Of a stretch of 64,000 nt of DNA, positions 63,722-64,000 are shown piece by piece. Numbering within the stretch: position 1 is the first letter of the stretch; each line of letters starts with the position of its first letter. A program made the translations under genes and the position numbers. The notes beneath the pieces were generated by a model. That model ran no database searches. It worked only from the letters and a program-made list of their open reading frames with translations, and was not told where the DNA came from. The DNA comes from SAR324 cluster bacterium (GTDB taxonomy: Bacteria; SAR324; XYD2-FULL-50-16): positions 18,177 through 82,176 of the forward strand of contig JANQGX010000009.1 in assembly GCA_028282885.1 (NCBI GenBank). The letters are read 5' to 3'.

Positions 63722-64000
63722 TTCAGTTCTCCGTTATATTAGCTAAGTCATATGAACTAGACTAAGTATAAAACCAAGATCAGTTTTTGTCAAATTCTTT
63801 CCAATTCTCAAATGGGTTGATGAAGTTAATAAATCTCCTGTCGTGTATAGTTGGAAGAGATTCGACTCTGCCAAATAAAATGCAACCTTTTTATGAATCT
63901 AAATCAGCAATGTCCGGTTAGGGAATTGCAGTTGGTTTGAAATCCTTAAACATGATAAAGATCAATAATAACAATCTATTATTTCACTTTTAGCTTGACA

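Overview
This window looks like the chromosome of a mid-GC (about 45-47% by eye) anaerobic, heterotrophic Gram-negative bacterium. Desulfobacterota (sulfate-reducer or syntroph type) is my best guess. It rests on TRAP, TAXI and TTT solute uptake, two sigma-54 activators, a molybdopterin oxidoreductase with a ferredoxin-like partner, and many small catabolic operons. No rRNA, tRNA, CRISPR array, phage or intact insertion sequence is visible, so the taxonomy is inference.

Layout. 0-3.2 kb: the start of a GPH sugar/cation symporter cut by the window edge (absent from the ORF track), two LacI-type operators, an RraA-like enzyme, a TerB-like protein and an SRPBCC membrane protein. 3.2-3.5 kb: a broken thioredoxin gene. 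3.8-10.8 kb (minus strand): a lysine/saccharopine operon (two saccharopine dehydrogenase-like enzymes, a lysine-ketoglutarate reductase-like enzyme and an amino-acid ABC ATPase) preceded by a sigma-54 activator. 11.8-16.4 kb (plus): a complete Aap-type amino-acid ABC transporter, then an N-carbamoylputrescine amidase. 17.8-20.8 kb: a chemoreceptor and a periplasmic sensor-like protein, bracketed by two copies of a nearly perfect 60-70 bp palindrome. 20.8-25.9 kb: a GPH symporter, a membrane-anchored GH1 protein with a non-standard acid/base motif, a small membrane protein and a sulfatase. 26.3-30.5 kb: a fructoselysine (Amadori product) locus with a binding protein, a GntR/UTRA regulator, deglycase FrlB and kinase FrlD. 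The same 8-6-8 operator-like palindrome precedes the binding-protein gene and frlB. 30.7-38.2 kb: a GAF/sigma-54 activator converging on a TRAP transporter and a molybdenum enzyme with a ferredoxin-like subunit. 39.0-43.4 kb: a TAXI-TRAP system with an aspartoacylase. 44.2-48.1 kb: a ThDP enzyme and an aminotransferase, divergent from a GntR/FCD regulator. 48.6-52.6 kb: a TatD-associated-type radical SAM protein and an EndoQ-like PHP nuclease fused to a UvrD helicase. 53.1-62.7 kb (plus): a catabolic island described below. 63.1-63.7 kb: a VapBC-type toxin-antitoxin pair.

How the genes work together. The fructoselysine locus should release glucose-6-phosphate plus lysine, and the saccharopine operon 20 kb away could degrade that lysine, with the ABC transporter supplying amino acids.

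The best candidate for an undescribed system is the 53-62.7 kb island. It holds an enolase-superfamily acid-sugar dehydratase-like protein, a tripartite tricarboxylate transporter (TctB-TctA-TctC), an unusual radical SAM protein with C-x18-C-x2-C spacing instead of C-x3-C-x2-C, a VOC protein, an FCD regulator, an MmgE/PrpD protein and a DUF1932-type NAD(P)-dependent dehydrogenase. Its promoter region carries two palindromes. Together these suggest import and breakdown of an unknown hydroxy- or polycarboxylic acid.
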